This document shows, piece after piece, positions 9,122-21,238 of a DNA stretch of 64,000 nt. The stretch is from Microbacterium sp. (GTDB lineage: Bacteria > Actinomycetota > Actinomycetes > Actinomycetales > Microbacteriaceae). Positions within the stretch are counted from its first letter, which is position 1; every line of letters begins with the position of its first letter. The notes under the pieces are model-generated. The model was not told the DNA's origin. It was given only the letters and a program-made list of their open reading frames with translations, and ran no database searches. The stretch covers positions 62,001 to 126,000 of the forward strand of contig PNMM01000001.1 in assembly GCA_013823625.1 (NCBI GenBank), read 5' to 3'. The translations under genes and the position numbers were made by a program.

Positions 9122-10260
9122 CTAGAGGTCAGCGTGCAGTTGCCAGGTCTTCTCGGCCGAGTCGCGCCAGCTGAAGGCGCGTGCTCGGTCGCGGCCGCGC
9201 ACCGTCAACTCGGCCGCGAGTGCGGAGTCGTCGAGCACCGAGCGCACGGCTTCGGCCAGTCGCTCGGGGTAGCCCTCAGCGTCGTCGCGGGCAACAACCA
9301 CCCCGGCGTCGCTGCACACCTCGAGCAGTGCGGGCGTGTCGGAGTGCACGACCGGGGCGCCGAGGCTCATGGCTTCGAGAGCGACGAGTCCAGAACCCGC
9401 CGAGATCGCGGGCACGGCCACGACGGTCGCCCGCGAGTAGGCCACGGCGAGGGCGGTCTCACCGAGCACACCCAAGGCGCGAACGCGCGAGCGGTCGAGC
9501 GGCGCGTCGAGGTCACGCATGAGGGTGTCAAGTTCGTCGTCGCTCACGCCGACGAGCAACAGCGGCACCTCGGGTGCGTGGGGGCCCGCAGCGGCCCGCA
9601 CGAGCGCAGGAATGCCGCTCACGCCATCAAGGCCGCCGACGGCGAGCACATACCGCTCGGGTAGGTCGAGCGCCGCCGCCTGCGAGTCGCGGCTCGGGCC
9701 AGGGTCGAGCGAGGGGCTCACGGCCGCGGCAATGACGCGAACGCGATCGCCGAGGTCGAGCGCCGAGGTGAGGTCGTCGGCCACGGCGTGCGTGGGTACG
9801 ACGATGGCGTCGGCGTAGCGCTCGGCGCGTTTAGCCATGGCCCGCGTCCACGCCACGGTGCGGCTCGGCAGGGTCTCGGGGTGAGTGAAGGCTGCCGAGT
9901 GATGAATCGTGACGACGGTCTGCTCGCCCGGCGAGTTGATGCGGTCGTGACGGTAAAGCGGCGCAAAGAGGCTCGGGGCGTGCACCATGCCGGCGCCCGG
10001 CAGCCGCGTAAAGCCGTGCTGCCAGGCGGCGGCCAGTTGGCGGCGATCGAGCGCACTCTTGAACAGGTCGCTCAGGCCCGGCAGCTGTTGTTCGATGCGC
10101 TCGTATTCGCTGGCTGGCGACGAGGCCACGATGCCGGCGACATCGCACCCGCGCGGTGCGGTCTCAATGAGTGCTCGCGTGAGCTCGAGCGCGTAGCGAC
10201 CGATGCCGCTCGGCACCGGGTCACCCACCTGGTCGAGCACGACCCGCAGGGTGGTGAGGC

Positions 10261-10264
<4 letters not shown>
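9122..10264 (-). CDS. Glycosyltransferase family 4/1, GT-B fold
   Basis: 380 residues from the ATG at 10264, which overlaps the rmlD stop (ATGA). The N-terminal acceptor domain has GDPVPSGIGRYALELTRAL; the donor domain has RYVLAVGGLDGVSGI and SAGSGLVALEAMSLGAPVVHSDTPALLEV, the nucleotide-sugar EX7E-type region of GT4 enzymes. It is the last gene of the leftward rmlB-rmlD operon, so transfer of rhamnose or a mannose-like sugar is plausible. Donor is not determinable. Confidence 0.87.
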
Positions 10265-13011
<2,747 letters not shown>

Positions 13012-13038
13012 GGTGTGCCCATCGTAGCCGTCCCGCTC

Positions 13039-13044
13039 TAGGCT
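13039..13044 (+). promoter_or_regulatory. -10 hexamer for leaderless GT2 mRNA
   Basis: TAGGCT ends seven bases before the GTG at 13052, with no ribosome site between. Confidence 0.6.
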
Positions 13045-13051
13045 GACGATC

Positions 13052-14059
13052 GTGGCGAAACCCCTCGAGCACGCTGATCTCTCGGTGGCGATGTGCACCC
13101 ACAACGGTGCCGCCTTCGTTGGTGAGCAAGTGCGCAGCATTCTCTCGCAGCGACCAGCGCCTCGAGAGCTGGTGGTGGGCGATGACGCGTCAACCGATGA
13201 CACCGTCGCTGAAGTAGAGCGTGCGGTGAGCGAAGCGCGAGCCGCTGAGCCAGGGCTCCAGACGCAACTCACGGTGCTGCGACGGTCTCAACCCCTCGGC
13301 GTGACAGCCAACTTCGACGCCACGATCGCTGCCTGTACCGGCGAACTCGTCGCCCTGAGCGATCAAGACGACGTCTGGCCCGCAGGCAGGCTGTCGCGTC
13401 TCATCACCGTCTTCGACGACCCGGCAGTGCTGCTCGCACACTCTGACGCTCGACTCGTCGACGCTCATGGCGAGGCGCTCGGCGCGACCCTCTTGCAGGT
13501 GCTCGAGGTGAGCGCGGTCGAGCGTGCCGGTCTGCGGGCGGGTGACGCCTGGCCGATCTTGCTTCGCCGCAATACCGTCACGGGAGCCACCGTCGTCATC
13601 CGTCGCTCCCTCGCCGAGCGCGCTCACCCGTTTCCTGCTGCGTGGGTGCATGACGAGTGGCTCGCCATTGTCGCTGCCGCTTACAGCGGAGTTCGCCTGA
13701 TCGATGAGCCGCTCGTCGACTACCGTCAGCACGGCGGCAACGTCATCGGTGCGACACGGGTCACCTGGGCTCGGCGCTGGGAGCGCTTGCGCGAGCCACG
13801 CGACGCTCGCGCAGCCCGACTCGTGGCCCGGGCAGCGGCACTCGTCGAGCGCCTTCCCGAGTGGGGCGCCCCTGACGACATGATGACGGATGCCCAGCTC
13901 AAGCTGGCATTCGAGCGCTCCCGCGCGGCGGCGCCCGGCTGGCAGCCCGCCCGCGTGCCCGGCATCGTGGCTCGACTTCTCCGCGGTGAGTACCAACGTT
14001 TCGCGCGGGGGACCATCGACGTGCTGCGCGACCTCGTGCAGCCGCCACGAGAGCGTTAG
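13052..14059 (+). CDS. Glycosyltransferase family 2
   Basis: 335 residues from GTG. The GT-A domain has LSVAMCTHNGAAFVGEQVRSI, VVGDDASTDDTV, TGELVALSDQDDVW (DXD-type metal site) and the later WVHDEWLAIVAAA and DYRQHGGN, a pattern shared with rhamnosyl- and galactosyltransferases of O-antigen clusters. No membrane helix is seen. It precedes rmlC by 11 bp, and the rmlC -10 hexamer overlaps its TAG stop. Donor is probably a dTDP-sugar from context. Confidence 0.88.
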   Translation: MAKPLEHADLSVAMCTHNGAAFVGEQVRSILSQRPAPRELVVGDDASTDDTVAEVERAVSEARAAEPGLQTQLTVLRRSQPLGVTANFDATIAACTGELVALSDQDDVWPAGRLSRLITVFDDPAVLLAHSDARLVDAHGEALGATLLQVLEVSAVERAGLRAGDAWPILLRRNTVTGATVVIRRSLAERAHPFPAAWVHDEWLAIVAAAYSGVRLIDEPLVDYRQHGGNVIGATRVTWARRWERLREPRDARAARLVARAAALVERLPEWGAPDDMMTDAQLKLAFERSRAAAPGWQPARVPGIVARLLRGEYQRFARGTIDVLRDLVQPPRER

Positions 14060-14062
14060 GCT
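14057..14062 (+). promoter_or_regulatory. -10 hexamer for leaderless rmlC
   Basis: TAGGCT overlaps the stop codon of the preceding gene and ends eight bases before the rmlC GTG. Confidence 0.55.
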
Positions 14063-14070
14063 CGACGACC

Positions 14071-14706
14071 GTGCAGATTCGTGAGCTTTCCATTCCTGAC
14101 GTCTACGAGATCACTCCGATTCAGCGGGGTGACGACCGCGGCGTATTCCTCGAGTGGTATCGGCATGATCTGCTCGAACAAGCGGTGGGTCACTCGCTCA
14201 CCTTGAGGCAGGGCAATACCTCGGTCTCGAAGCGCGGCGTGGTGCGGGGCATCCACTTTGCCGACCTTCCGCCGGGGCAGGCAAAGTACGTCACCTGCCC
14301 GAGTGGCGCCGTTCTCGATTTCGCCATCGACGTGCGCCTGGGTTCACCGACCTTCGGCCAGTGGGACACGGTATTGCTCGACGATGTTGACCGTCGCGCG
14401 ATCTACCTTGCTGAAGGACTCGGCCATGCCTTCGTTGCGCTCACCGAGAACGCCACGGTGTCGTACCTCGTGACCGATACCTACAACCCGCAGCGCGAGC
14501 ACGCGGTGAACCCCCTCGATGAGCAGATCGCCCTGCGCTTTCCGGCCGAGTTGGGCGAGCCCCTTCTGTCACCGAAAGACCTCGAGGCGCCGTCTCTCGC
14601 TGAGGCCGAACGTTTGGGCCTCTTGCCGACGTACGACGACGTACGCAACTGGTATTCGACCCTCGATGCCGACGCTGCCGACCGTCGATCGATTGAAGAC
14701 TCCTAG
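14071..14706 (+). CDS. rmlC: dTDP-4-dehydrorhamnose 3,5-epimerase
   Basis: 211 residues, slightly longer than the usual ~185-200. It epimerises the 4-keto-6-deoxyglucose intermediate to the rhamno form. The cupin motifs are clear: RGDDRGVFLEWYRHDLLEQ, SKRGVVRGIHFADLPPGQAKYV with the catalytic His, DVRLGSPTFGQW, LAEGLGHAFVAL and YLVTDTYNPQREHAVNP. The C-terminal ~35 residues are an extension of unclear function. Confidence 0.96.
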   Translation: MQIRELSIPDVYEITPIQRGDDRGVFLEWYRHDLLEQAVGHSLTLRQGNTSVSKRGVVRGIHFADLPPGQAKYVTCPSGAVLDFAIDVRLGSPTFGQWDTVLLDDVDRRAIYLAEGLGHAFVALTENATVSYLVTDTYNPQREHAVNPLDEQIALRFPAELGEPLLSPKDLEAPSLAEAERLGLLPTYDDVRNWYSTLDADAADRRSIEDS

Positions 14707-14826
14707 ACCGACCGGGCCGTTTTCTAGCGAGACGTGACGTCGCGTCGATTCTGGCGTCGGGCGTCTGATTCGTCGAACGTGCGGCAGTGTCGGCTCGCTG
14801 CGCCGGGGTGCGCCGTTGGCCCCGGC

Positions 14827-14832
14827 TAGGCT
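14827..14832 (+). promoter_or_regulatory. -10 hexamer for leaderless rmlA operon
   Basis: TAGGCT ends seven bases before the rmlA ATG in a 133-bp intergenic gap; no ribosome site is present. The rest of the gap shows no other recognisable element. Confidence 0.6.
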
Positions 14833-14839
14833 GGTCGTT

Positions 14840-15712
14840 ATGAAGGGCATCATTCTTGCGGGTGGCTCGGGCACCCGACTGTGGCCGATCACGAAGGGCA
14901 TCTCGAAGCAGCTGATGCCCATCTACGACAAGCCGATGGTCTACTACCCGCTGTCGACGCTCATGATGGCCGACATTCGTGAGATCTTGATCATCACGAC
15001 GCCCGAGTACAACGAGCAGTTTCGCGCGTTGCTCGGCGACGGCAGCGACCTTGGCATTCGCCTCGAGTACGCCTCGCAGCCCTCGCCCGACGGCCTCGCC
15101 CAGGCCTTCCTCATCGGTGAAGAATTCATCGGCGACGACAGCGTCGCCCTCGTGCTGGGCGACAACATCTTTCATGGCTCCGGCCTGGGCTCGTCGCTGC
15201 GCCAGCACACCGACATTGAGGGTGGCCTGATCTTCGCGTACCAGGTTGCTGATCCCGCTGCTTATGGTGTCGTCGAGTTCGACGACGAGATGCGAGCGAT
15301 CTCCATCGAAGAAAAGCCTGCGCAGCCCAAGAGCAACTACGCCGTACCGGGGCTCTACTTCTACGACAATTCCGTTATCGAGGTCGCCAAGGCAATTCGC
15401 CCGAGTGCACGCGGTGAACTCGAGATCTCGAGTGTCAATGAGCACTATCTCGACCATGGTCAACTGCAGGTGCAGGTGCTCGACCGTGGCACGGCCTGGC
15501 TCGACACCGGCACTTTTGAGTCGATGATGCAAGCGTCTGAATATGTTCGTGTGATCGAAGACCGTCAGGGATTCAAGATTGGGTGCATTGAAGAAATAGC
15601 GTGGCGCGCGGGGTGGATCGACGACGCTCAGCTCGAGGCTCTTGCCGCACCGTTGCGCAAGAGCGGGTACGGAGCGTACTTGCAGCGGCTGGTCGAGGGC
15701 GCTCGTGGCTGA
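14840..15712 (+). CDS. rmlA: Glucose-1-phosphate thymidylyltransferase
   Basis: 290 residues from the ATG at 14840 ([20 protein letters not shown]). It makes dTDP-glucose from glucose-1-phosphate and dTTP. Other motifs are [31 protein letters not shown] and [14 protein letters not shown], all standard for RmlA. Length matches the short RmlA class. It heads a rightward operon with the WsaF-like, epimerase and GT2 genes, whose starts overlap the preceding stops. Confidence 0.97.
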   Translation: MKGIILAGGSGTRLWPITKGISKQLMPIYDKPMVYYPLSTLMMADIREILIITTPEYNEQFRALLGDGSDLGIRLEYASQPSPDGLAQAFLIGEEFIGDDSVALVLGDNIFHGSGLGSSLRQHTDIEGGLIFAYQVADPAAYGVVEFDDEMRAISIEEKPAQPKSNYAVPGLYFYDNSVIEVAKAIRPSARGELEISSVNEHYLDHGQLQVQVLDRGTAWLDTGTFESMMQASEYVRVIEDRQGFKIGCIEEIAWRAGWIDDAQLEALAAPLRKSGYGAYLQRLVEGARG

Positions 15713-16961
15713 GGGGCACCGAACTGGTCCGCTCGGGCTCGTGCGCGCGACGTGGCGCACGCTGCGGCAGAACGGGCCACGGGCAACCCTCGCGCGCGTG
15801 TTCGGAAAGCTGCACCAAATCACCGCAGCTCACTCGTCGAGTTCCATGCTCGTGGCGGCGGATGACGCCGCTCGCGTTGACTGGACGCGTCCCGGCGAGA
15901 ACCTGACAGATCCGCTTCTCGTGACCGAAGCGTCGCTCAACCTCGCGTGGATCATGTCCCCACCTGGTCGAGGGAGCGGGGGCCACCAGAACCTGTTTCG
16001 ATTCATTGCCTTCGCCGAGCAGGCGGGGCACCGGTGCACGATCTACCTCTACTCGTCGGCATCGACGCCCCCGAGCGTCGATGAAGCCCGTGCGGTTGTC
16101 GCCGAATCGTCGGCCTACCCGACGGTCGACGCTGAGTTCGTTGTCTACGACCGACAGTCGGGAGTCGGCGACGAGACGCACGCGATCATTGCGACCGGTT
16201 GGGAAACCGCCTACCCGTCTTTTCTTGACCCCTCGCACGCACGGCGGTTCTACTTCGTTCAAGACTTCGAGCCAAGCTTCTACCCCCTCGGCAGCGAGTA
16301 CGTGCTCGCCGAAAACACCTACAGGTTCGGGTTTCACGGCATCACCGCGGGGGGTTGGCTGGCCGAGACGCTGTCGCGCGACTACGGCATGGTCACCGAC
16401 AAGTTCGATTTCGCCGCAGACACTGCGCACTACTCGGTCACGAACCCCGAGGCGCGATCTGAGGTGTTCTTCTACGCCAGGCCCGTCACTGCCCGACGCG
16501 CCTTCGAGCTGGGAATACTCGTTCTCGAAGAGTTTGCCCGGCTCAAGCCTGACGTCACGATTAACCTTGCCGGCTGGGACCTCACGGGCTGGAATGTTCC
16601 GTTCCCGCACGTCAACCACGGCTCGCTCAATCTCGAACAGCTCAATGGGCTGTACAACCGATGCGCTGCGGGCTTGGTCTTGTCGCTCTCGAACATGTCG
16701 CTGCTGCCCCTTGAACTGATCGCCAGTGGGGTCGCCCCCGTCGTGAACGATGGCCCCAACAATCGGCTCGTTTCTGACAACCCCTTTATTGAGTACGTGC
16801 CGACCGCCCCCGGTGCCATGGCCCGACGCATGGTTGAGATTCTTGAAAGGCCCGATGCTGCTGAGCGTGTTCGCGCGATGCCGGCATCTTTGGGTGCTCC
16901 TGACTGGCGTGAGTCGGGTCAGCAGTTCTTGCGGGCACTCGAGCGGGGCGTTCGTGGCTAA
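15705..16961 (+). CDS. WsaF-like rhamnosyltransferase (GT4)
   Basis: 418 residues from the GTG at 15705, overlapping the rmlA stop by 8 bp. It resembles the Geobacillus WsaF rhamnosyltransferase family: [22 protein letters not shown], then [38 protein letters not shown], and the donor-site region [23 protein letters not shown]. WsaF adds rhamnose from dTDP-L-rhamnose, and this gene directly follows rmlA. The C-terminal [13 protein letters not shown] is also typical of GT4 proteins. Confidence in a GT-B glycosyltransferase is high; linkage is inferred. Confidence 0.86.
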   Translation: MAEGHRTGPLGLVRATWRTLRQNGPRATLARVFGKLHQITAAHSSSSMLVAADDAARVDWTRPGENLTDPLLVTEASLNLAWIMSPPGRGSGGHQNLFRFIAFAEQAGHRCTIYLYSSASTPPSVDEARAVVAESSAYPTVDAEFVVYDRQSGVGDETHAIIATGWETAYPSFLDPSHARRFYFVQDFEPSFYPLGSEYVLAENTYRFGFHGITAGGWLAETLSRDYGMVTDKFDFAADTAHYSVTNPEARSEVFFYARPVTARRAFELGILVLEEFARLKPDVTINLAGWDLTGWNVPFPHVNHGSLNLEQLNGLYNRCAAGLVLSLSNMSLLPLELIASGVAPVVNDGPNNRLVSDNPFIEYVPTAPGAMARRMVEILERPDAAERVRAMPASLGAPDWRESGQQFLRALERGVRG

Positions 16962-17883
16962 CGCTCTCGTACTGGGTGGTGGTGGGTTCATCGGCTCGCA
17001 CTTGGTCGATGCACTCGTAGCCGAAGGGCACCGCGTGACCGTCTTCGATCGGTTCCGCGACGGGATTCCTGCGGTGGCACGCCCCGGCGTCGTCTACTGT
17101 GCGGGTGACTTTCTCGACCGCGCCAGCCTTGATGAAGCGGTGGTTGGCCACGACTGGGTTTTTCATCTGCTGTCGACAACCTCCCCGGCCACTGCCCAGG
17201 CCGATCCCACGGTCGACCTGCAAACGAATGTGCTCCAGTCGGTCGAGCTGTTCTCGGCCTGTGTCAGAGCCGACGTCAAGCACGTCTACTTTGCATCGAC
17301 AGGAGGTGCCATTTACGGTCCGCAGAATCAGTCGGAGTTCTCCGAGCTTGATCAAACCCTCCCCGTCTCGCCCTATGGAATCGGCAAGCTGGCGATCGAG
17401 AATTACCTTCGCTACTTCTCGGCGGTGCACGGCCTCCGCTCGACGAGCCTGCGAATCTCTAACCCGTACGGCACCCGGCAGCAACCTCATCGCAAGCAGG
17501 GATTCATCCCCATCGCCTTGCGCAGCATCATTGAGGGGGGCGACGTCGTGCAGGTCGGCGATGGCTCTATGGTGCGCGACTACATCCTTGTTGACGATCT
17601 CGTCGCCATGATCGTGCGGCTCACTCGCACCATCCCGAAGCACGACGTCTACAACCTCGGAAGCGGGCACGGCGCGTCAGTCTCCGACGTTATTGAGGCG
17701 ATGCGGCGCGTGACGCGCGTAGATTTCGGCATCGAGTTGCGCGAGAAGCTCAGCACCTTTGTCGACCGTTCGGTACTCAATGTCGACCGTTTCGTCGGCG
17801 AGTTCGGTGCTGTCGATCTCACTCCTCTCGATGAGGGAATCCGTCAGACCTACACAGAAATGCTGGAGCATCACCGTGGCTAA
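16954..17883 (+). CDS. NAD-dependent nucleotide-sugar epimerase/dehydratase
   Basis: 309 residues from the GTG at 16954, overlapping the previous TAA by 8 bp; earlier starts in the track lie inside that gene. It is a short-chain extended SDR: VLGGGGFIGSHLVDAL (NAD site), YFASTGGAIYGP, the catalytic YGIGKLAIENYLR and LRISNPYGTRQQPHRKQGFI, as in UDP-glucose 4-epimerases. The conserved VGDGSMVRDYILVDDL and NLGSGHGASVSDVIE are present. It probably supplies a sugar for the adjacent transferases, but the substrate cannot be assigned. Confidence 0.86.
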   Translation: MANALVLGGGGFIGSHLVDALVAEGHRVTVFDRFRDGIPAVARPGVVYCAGDFLDRASLDEAVVGHDWVFHLLSTTSPATAQADPTVDLQTNVLQSVELFSACVRADVKHVYFASTGGAIYGPQNQSEFSELDQTLPVSPYGIGKLAIENYLRYFSAVHGLRSTSLRISNPYGTRQQPHRKQGFIPIALRSIIEGGDVVQVGDGSMVRDYILVDDLVAMIVRLTRTIPKHDVYNLGSGHGASVSDVIEAMRRVTRVDFGIELREKLSTFVDRSVLNVDRFVGEFGAVDLTPLDEGIRQTYTEMLEHHRG

Positions 17884-18883
17884 GGCCCTTCGTGCGACCG
17901 TTGCCATCCTCACCTACAACGGCGAGACCTACCTTCGCGAAATCCTGGATGCCGTGCTCGCGCAAGAGCACATCGACGGCCCTTTCGAAGTTCTCGTCAT
18001 CGATTCGGGCTCGACCGATTCGACCCTCGACATCATTCGTTCGTTCCCCTCCGTGAGGCTTCACGAGATTCCGAACAGTGAGTTTGGTCATGGCCGCACC
18101 CGCAATCTCGCGGCTCAGCTGGCGGGCGGCGAGTTCGTCGCGTTCCTTACCCACGACGCGATTCCTGCTTCTCCACGTTGGCTCGCTGAGTTGCTGGCGC
18201 CCTTCGCTCTAAACCCGGCGGTGCAGGGAGTCGTTGGTCGTCAGATTCCCCGCGCGAACTGTGTTCCGACTCTGCGATACGACATCATTCACACGTTTGC
18301 CACCCTCGGCCCGAAGCTGGGAACGACTCTCTACCGGTACGACCCGAGTGTGTTCGCCGAGTCTGACCTTGACGCCCTGTCGTTCTACTCAGATGTCAAC
18401 TCCGCCGCTCGGCGCTCGTTTCTGGTCGACGTCATCCCGTATCGCGATGTGCCCTACGCCGAAGACCAGCTCTTCGGCAAAGACCTCCTCGTGGCCGGCC
18501 ACATCAAGGCATACAGTGCTCGGGCTGCCGTGATCCACTCCAATGATCTGACGTTGCACGAGTTTGGTCGCCGCATCATCGATGAGACGGTGGGGCTTCG
18601 TCGTATTGGTTTGCCCGTGCAACAGGTCTCCGTGCCGGGGGCCGCTGTGCGAATGGTCAAGGGCACGCTCGGCGACACGTTGCGGCTCGTGCGCGACGAT
18701 GGCTATTCGCTGCCGCAGAAGGTGAAGTGGCTGTTCGTGAACCCCTGGTTTCAGTGGCGCAAGTGGTCGAGCATCTACCGGGGCCAGCACATTCGGCTCG
18801 ATGATGTGGCTCGATTCGAGAGCAAGTCACTCGAACACACCCGTCGGCGCAAGCATGAGAAGGCGGCGCGGCAAGCGGACTAG
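17876..18883 (+). CDS. Glycosyltransferase family 2, rhamnosyltransferase-like
   Basis: 335 residues from the GTG at 17876, overlapping the previous stop by 8 bp. The GT-A motifs are VAILTYNGETYLREILDAVL, VLVIDSGSTDSTL, SEFGHGRTRNLAA, FLTHDAIPAS (acidic metal site replaced by THDA) and VPYAEDQLFGKDLL. The pattern GHGxxRN with LTxDA is characteristic of bacterial rhamnosyltransferases. It closes the rmlA operon. The tail is basic (HTRRRKHEKAAR). Confidence 0.87.
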   Translation: MAKALRATVAILTYNGETYLREILDAVLAQEHIDGPFEVLVIDSGSTDSTLDIIRSFPSVRLHEIPNSEFGHGRTRNLAAQLAGGEFVAFLTHDAIPASPRWLAELLAPFALNPAVQGVVGRQIPRANCVPTLRYDIIHTFATLGPKLGTTLYRYDPSVFAESDLDALSFYSDVNSAARRSFLVDVIPYRDVPYAEDQLFGKDLLVAGHIKAYSARAAVIHSNDLTLHEFGRRIIDETVGLRRIGLPVQQVSVPGAAVRMVKGTLGDTLRLVRDDGYSLPQKVKWLFVNPWFQWRKWSSIYRGQHIRLDDVARFESKSLEHTRRRKHEKAARQAD

Positions 18884-19061
18884 AGCCCGCCAGCGGTCGC
18901 AACACTTGCTCGATTAACGGTGAGTCATCGAGGGTGCGACCTGGGCATTGACTCGAAGCGTCGCGCGTCGGCTGCTACGGCGCCGCACGCGCGACACGGC
19001 ACACCGTCGTTGGCACGAGCGTGAGACGCGGGGTGCTGAGCGGGCCCGCCTAGATTGCGCG
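18884..19061. other. Intergenic gap between convergent genes
   Basis: 178 bp between the rmlA operon and wzt. It holds an inverted repeat at 18960-18995 (separate entry) and no convincing gene; the small ORF at 18948 lacks codon bias and runs into wzt antisense. Confidence 0.6.
18960..18995. terminator. GC-rich hairpin, possible bidirectional terminator
   Basis: Perfect 8-bp arms GTCGCGCG and CGCGCGAC are separated by 20 bases that can pair further (CGGC with GCCG). It sits between convergent operons. No T-tract follows, so terminator function is inferred from location. Confidence 0.4.
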
Positions 19062-20270
19062 CTAGTCGAGCCGACCGACGGTCGCGGTGGTGTCGAATCT
19101 CACAACGCCAACAGCGGCGGTCTGGTCCTCCACGCGAAAGCTCGCGGCAAGCGGGGCATCATCGATGGTTGACCTGTTGGCGGCGTAGATGGTCGCCCGA
19201 ACGTGGTACTCGCCTTTAGCCAGGGCGCTGTCGGGCAACAAGAAAGCGACGTCGTAGGTTCCCGGCTTCGACGGCAGCCCGAGGCTCATGCCGTGCGTGT
19301 TGATGCCGTACACGGCGTTCCCGGCTGGGGTTTGAATCCCAATGCCCACGATGAGGCCTGGGTCAACCGAAGCGATGCGGTATCTCACGGCGACGGAAAT
19401 GTCGCCACCGGGGAGAAAGTCTCCTGCGAGGTTGGTCTTCGTCGACGTGAGGCGAACGCTCTCGACCCGGGCGCCCGTGGTTAGCTCTTCGAGAACTGTC
19501 GCTCCCGTGGTGTCGGTCGCTGCAGTCCCGGCCACGAATGACTCGCGAAGCGCGGCAATGCCGCCTTCGGCATCGCCGTCAAAGATCATGCGCCCGTGGT
19601 CCAGAACAATGACGCGATCACACAACTGCATCACCTGGTCGGCGGAGTGGCTGACGAACACAATCGTGCGCCCCTCGCGCTGGAACTGCTGAATCTTGTC
19701 CATGCACTTTCGTTGGAAGGGTTCGTCGCCGACTGCCAGCACCTCATCGACGAGAAGCAGGTCGGGGTCGACGTGAATCGCCACCGAAAAGGCGAGCCGC
19801 ACGTACATGCCCGAGCTGTAGAACTTCACTTGCGAGTCAATGAACTCACCGATCTCAGAGAACTCGACGATGTCGTCGAAGTATCGGTCGGTCTCTGCGC
19901 GAGACAGGCCGAGGATCGACGCGTTGAGGTAGACGTTTTCACGGCCCGTGAGGTCGGGGTGGAAACCGGCACCGAGTTCGAGCAGCGCGGCGATGCGACC
20001 TCGGCGCTTTACGGTTCCGGAAGTCGGCTGAATGATGCCGCCGATGACCTTGAGCAATGTGCTTTTGCCCGAACCGTTGTGCCCAACAAGCCCGACTGTG
20101 GTGCCGGACTCAATGTCGAGGGTGATGTTGTGGAGGGCCCAGAAGTCGACGCGGTGCTGACGGGCGCGGCGCAGGTTGAGTAGCCGTTCCTTGACTGACT
20201 TGTCTTTGTGCAACACGAAACGCTTTGATGCGTCGGTGACACTCACGATGAGAGGAGCGGGCGACGTCAT
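19062..20270 (-). CDS. wzt: Polysaccharide ABC transporter ATP-binding protein with Wzt-type C-terminal domain
   Basis: 402 residues from the ATG at 20270, overlapping the permease stop as TGATG. The ATPase half shows Walker A GLVGHNGSGKST, the signature-type YSSGMYVRLAFSVAIHVD and Walker B LLLVDEVLAVGD with the export-type H-loop IVFVSHSADQV. Residues from about 265 to the end form a beta-rich domain (SVRLTSTKTN, ISVAVRYRI, FLLPDSALAKGEYHV) like the cargo-binding Wzt C-terminal domain of O-antigen exporters. It would energise export of a lipid-linked glycan and may recognise its terminal modification. Confidence 0.93.
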   Translation of the reverse strand: MTSPAPLIVSVTDASKRFVLHKDKSVKERLLNLRRARQHRVDFWALHNITLDIESGTTVGLVGHNGSGKSTLLKVIGGIIQPTSGTVKRRGRIAALLELGAGFHPDLTGRENVYLNASILGLSRAETDRYFDDIVEFSEIGEFIDSQVKFYSSGMYVRLAFSVAIHVDPDLLLVDEVLAVGDEPFQRKCMDKIQQFQREGRTIVFVSHSADQVMQLCDRVIVLDHGRMIFDGDAEGGIAALRESFVAGTAATDTTGATVLEELTTGARVESVRLTSTKTNLAGDFLPGGDISVAVRYRIASVDPGLIVGIGIQTPAGNAVYGINTHGMSLGLPSKPGTYDVAFLLPDSALAKGEYHVRATIYAANRSTIDDAPLAASFRVEDQTAAVGVVRFDTTATVGRLD

Positions 20271-21190
20271 CACAGCTCCTGCGCAAAGTTGCCTTGCAAG
20301 CGAGCGAAGATGCGCTGGCTTACCCACAGCAAAACGAGGCTCACGCCGAGAGCGATCCACATGCGCAGGGCGAGGTCGGGCGGCCACACGACTCCGCCTT
20401 CGGCGAGAGAGCCGGCGAGCCAGAGGCCCTTTTGCATGCCCAAAATGGCGACCGTCACAGGATTCGCGAGGTACAGCTGCTCAAGCCATGTGCCGCTGAT
20501 CGCATTGCTGACGAACGCATAGGAGTAGACGATGGGCGAAGCCCAAAAGAGCACGGCCAGGATGACCTCGACAAGGTGTTCAAGGTCGCGCAGGTAAACG
20601 GTCAATCCGGCGAGCAAGATACCGAGCGCGGTTCCGAAAACGATGATCAGAACGATTCCGAGGAGCGCGTAGGGCAGGTCGGGCGTGAGCGGAAAGCGCG
20701 AGAGAACGAGCGTCGCCGTGATCAGAATAAGGAACTGCATCGCGAAACTGAACAGAGCGCCGCCGACACTCGCGAGAGGGAAGATCTCGCGGGGGAGGTA
20801 CACCTTCTTCACCAACCCGCCGTTGCTAATGATCGACTTCGTGCCGTTGCCAACGATTTCGATAAAGAGTGTCCACCCGGTGAGTCCGACGAAAACGAAG
20901 ATCGCAAAGTCAGGCACTGCGCGGGCTACACCGAGAATTTGGCCGACGGCAAAGTAGTAGATGAGCAGTTGGGTGAGTGGGCGCACAAGGCTCCACAGAA
21001 CACCGAGAGAGCTGTCTTTGTAGCGCGCCTTGAGCTCGCGACGAACGAGGAGGCCGAGTAGTTCTCGCTGGCTCCAGATCTCTCCCAGTGAACGCACTGC
21101 GCCGCGAAAGAACCCCTGAGTTCGCCCGACTTGTACCATCGGCAGCGTTTCGATGCGCGCTGCGCGCTCGGCGGCGCCGGAATCTGTCAC
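20270..21190 (-). CDS. wzm: Polysaccharide ABC transporter permease
   Basis: 306 residues from a GTG with GAGG upstream. It is an ABC-2 type membrane protein: LVRRELKARYKDSSLGVLWSLVRP, then about six helices, with VKKVYLPREIFPLASV in the middle and a C-terminal FARLQGNFAQEL. These are hallmarks of Wzm/TagG/RfbA permeases. It forms the channel partner of the following Wzt. A minus-strand TAGACT at 21233-21238, overlapping the end of the upstream DUF2304 gene, could drive the two-gene operon with a ~36-nt leader. Confidence 0.93.
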   Translation of the reverse strand: MTDSGAAERAARIETLPMVQVGRTQGFFRGAVRSLGEIWSQRELLGLLVRRELKARYKDSSLGVLWSLVRPLTQLLIYYFAVGQILGVARAVPDFAIFVFVGLTGWTLFIEIVGNGTKSIISNGGLVKKVYLPREIFPLASVGGALFSFAMQFLILITATLVLSRFPLTPDLPYALLGIVLIIVFGTALGILLAGLTVYLRDLEHLVEVILAVLFWASPIVYSYAFVSNAISGTWLEQLYLANPVTVAILGMQKGLWLAGSLAEGGVVWPPDLALRMWIALGVSLVLLWVSQRIFARLQGNFAQEL

Positions 21191-21232
21191 TGTGTCGACC
21201 TCAAACGAGTGGGGGAGGGGAAGAGAGGCCTC

Positions 21233-21238
21233 AGTCTA
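21233..21238 (-). promoter_or_regulatory. Putative -10 of the wzm-wzt operon
   Basis: TAGACT on the minus strand (AGTCTA on +) overlaps the TAG of the DUF2304 gene and lies about 43 bases before the wzm GTG, which has its own GAGG ribosome site. Confidence 0.4.

Noticed and set aside
18948-19172. 74-residue ORF in the 18.9-kb gap
   Set aside because: It runs antisense into wzt and shows no family pattern or ribosome site.
20294-21061. 255-residue + strand ORF rich in Glu, Asp and Arg
   Set aside because: It is the shadow of the wzm gene; composition is that of an antisense frame in GC-rich coding DNA.
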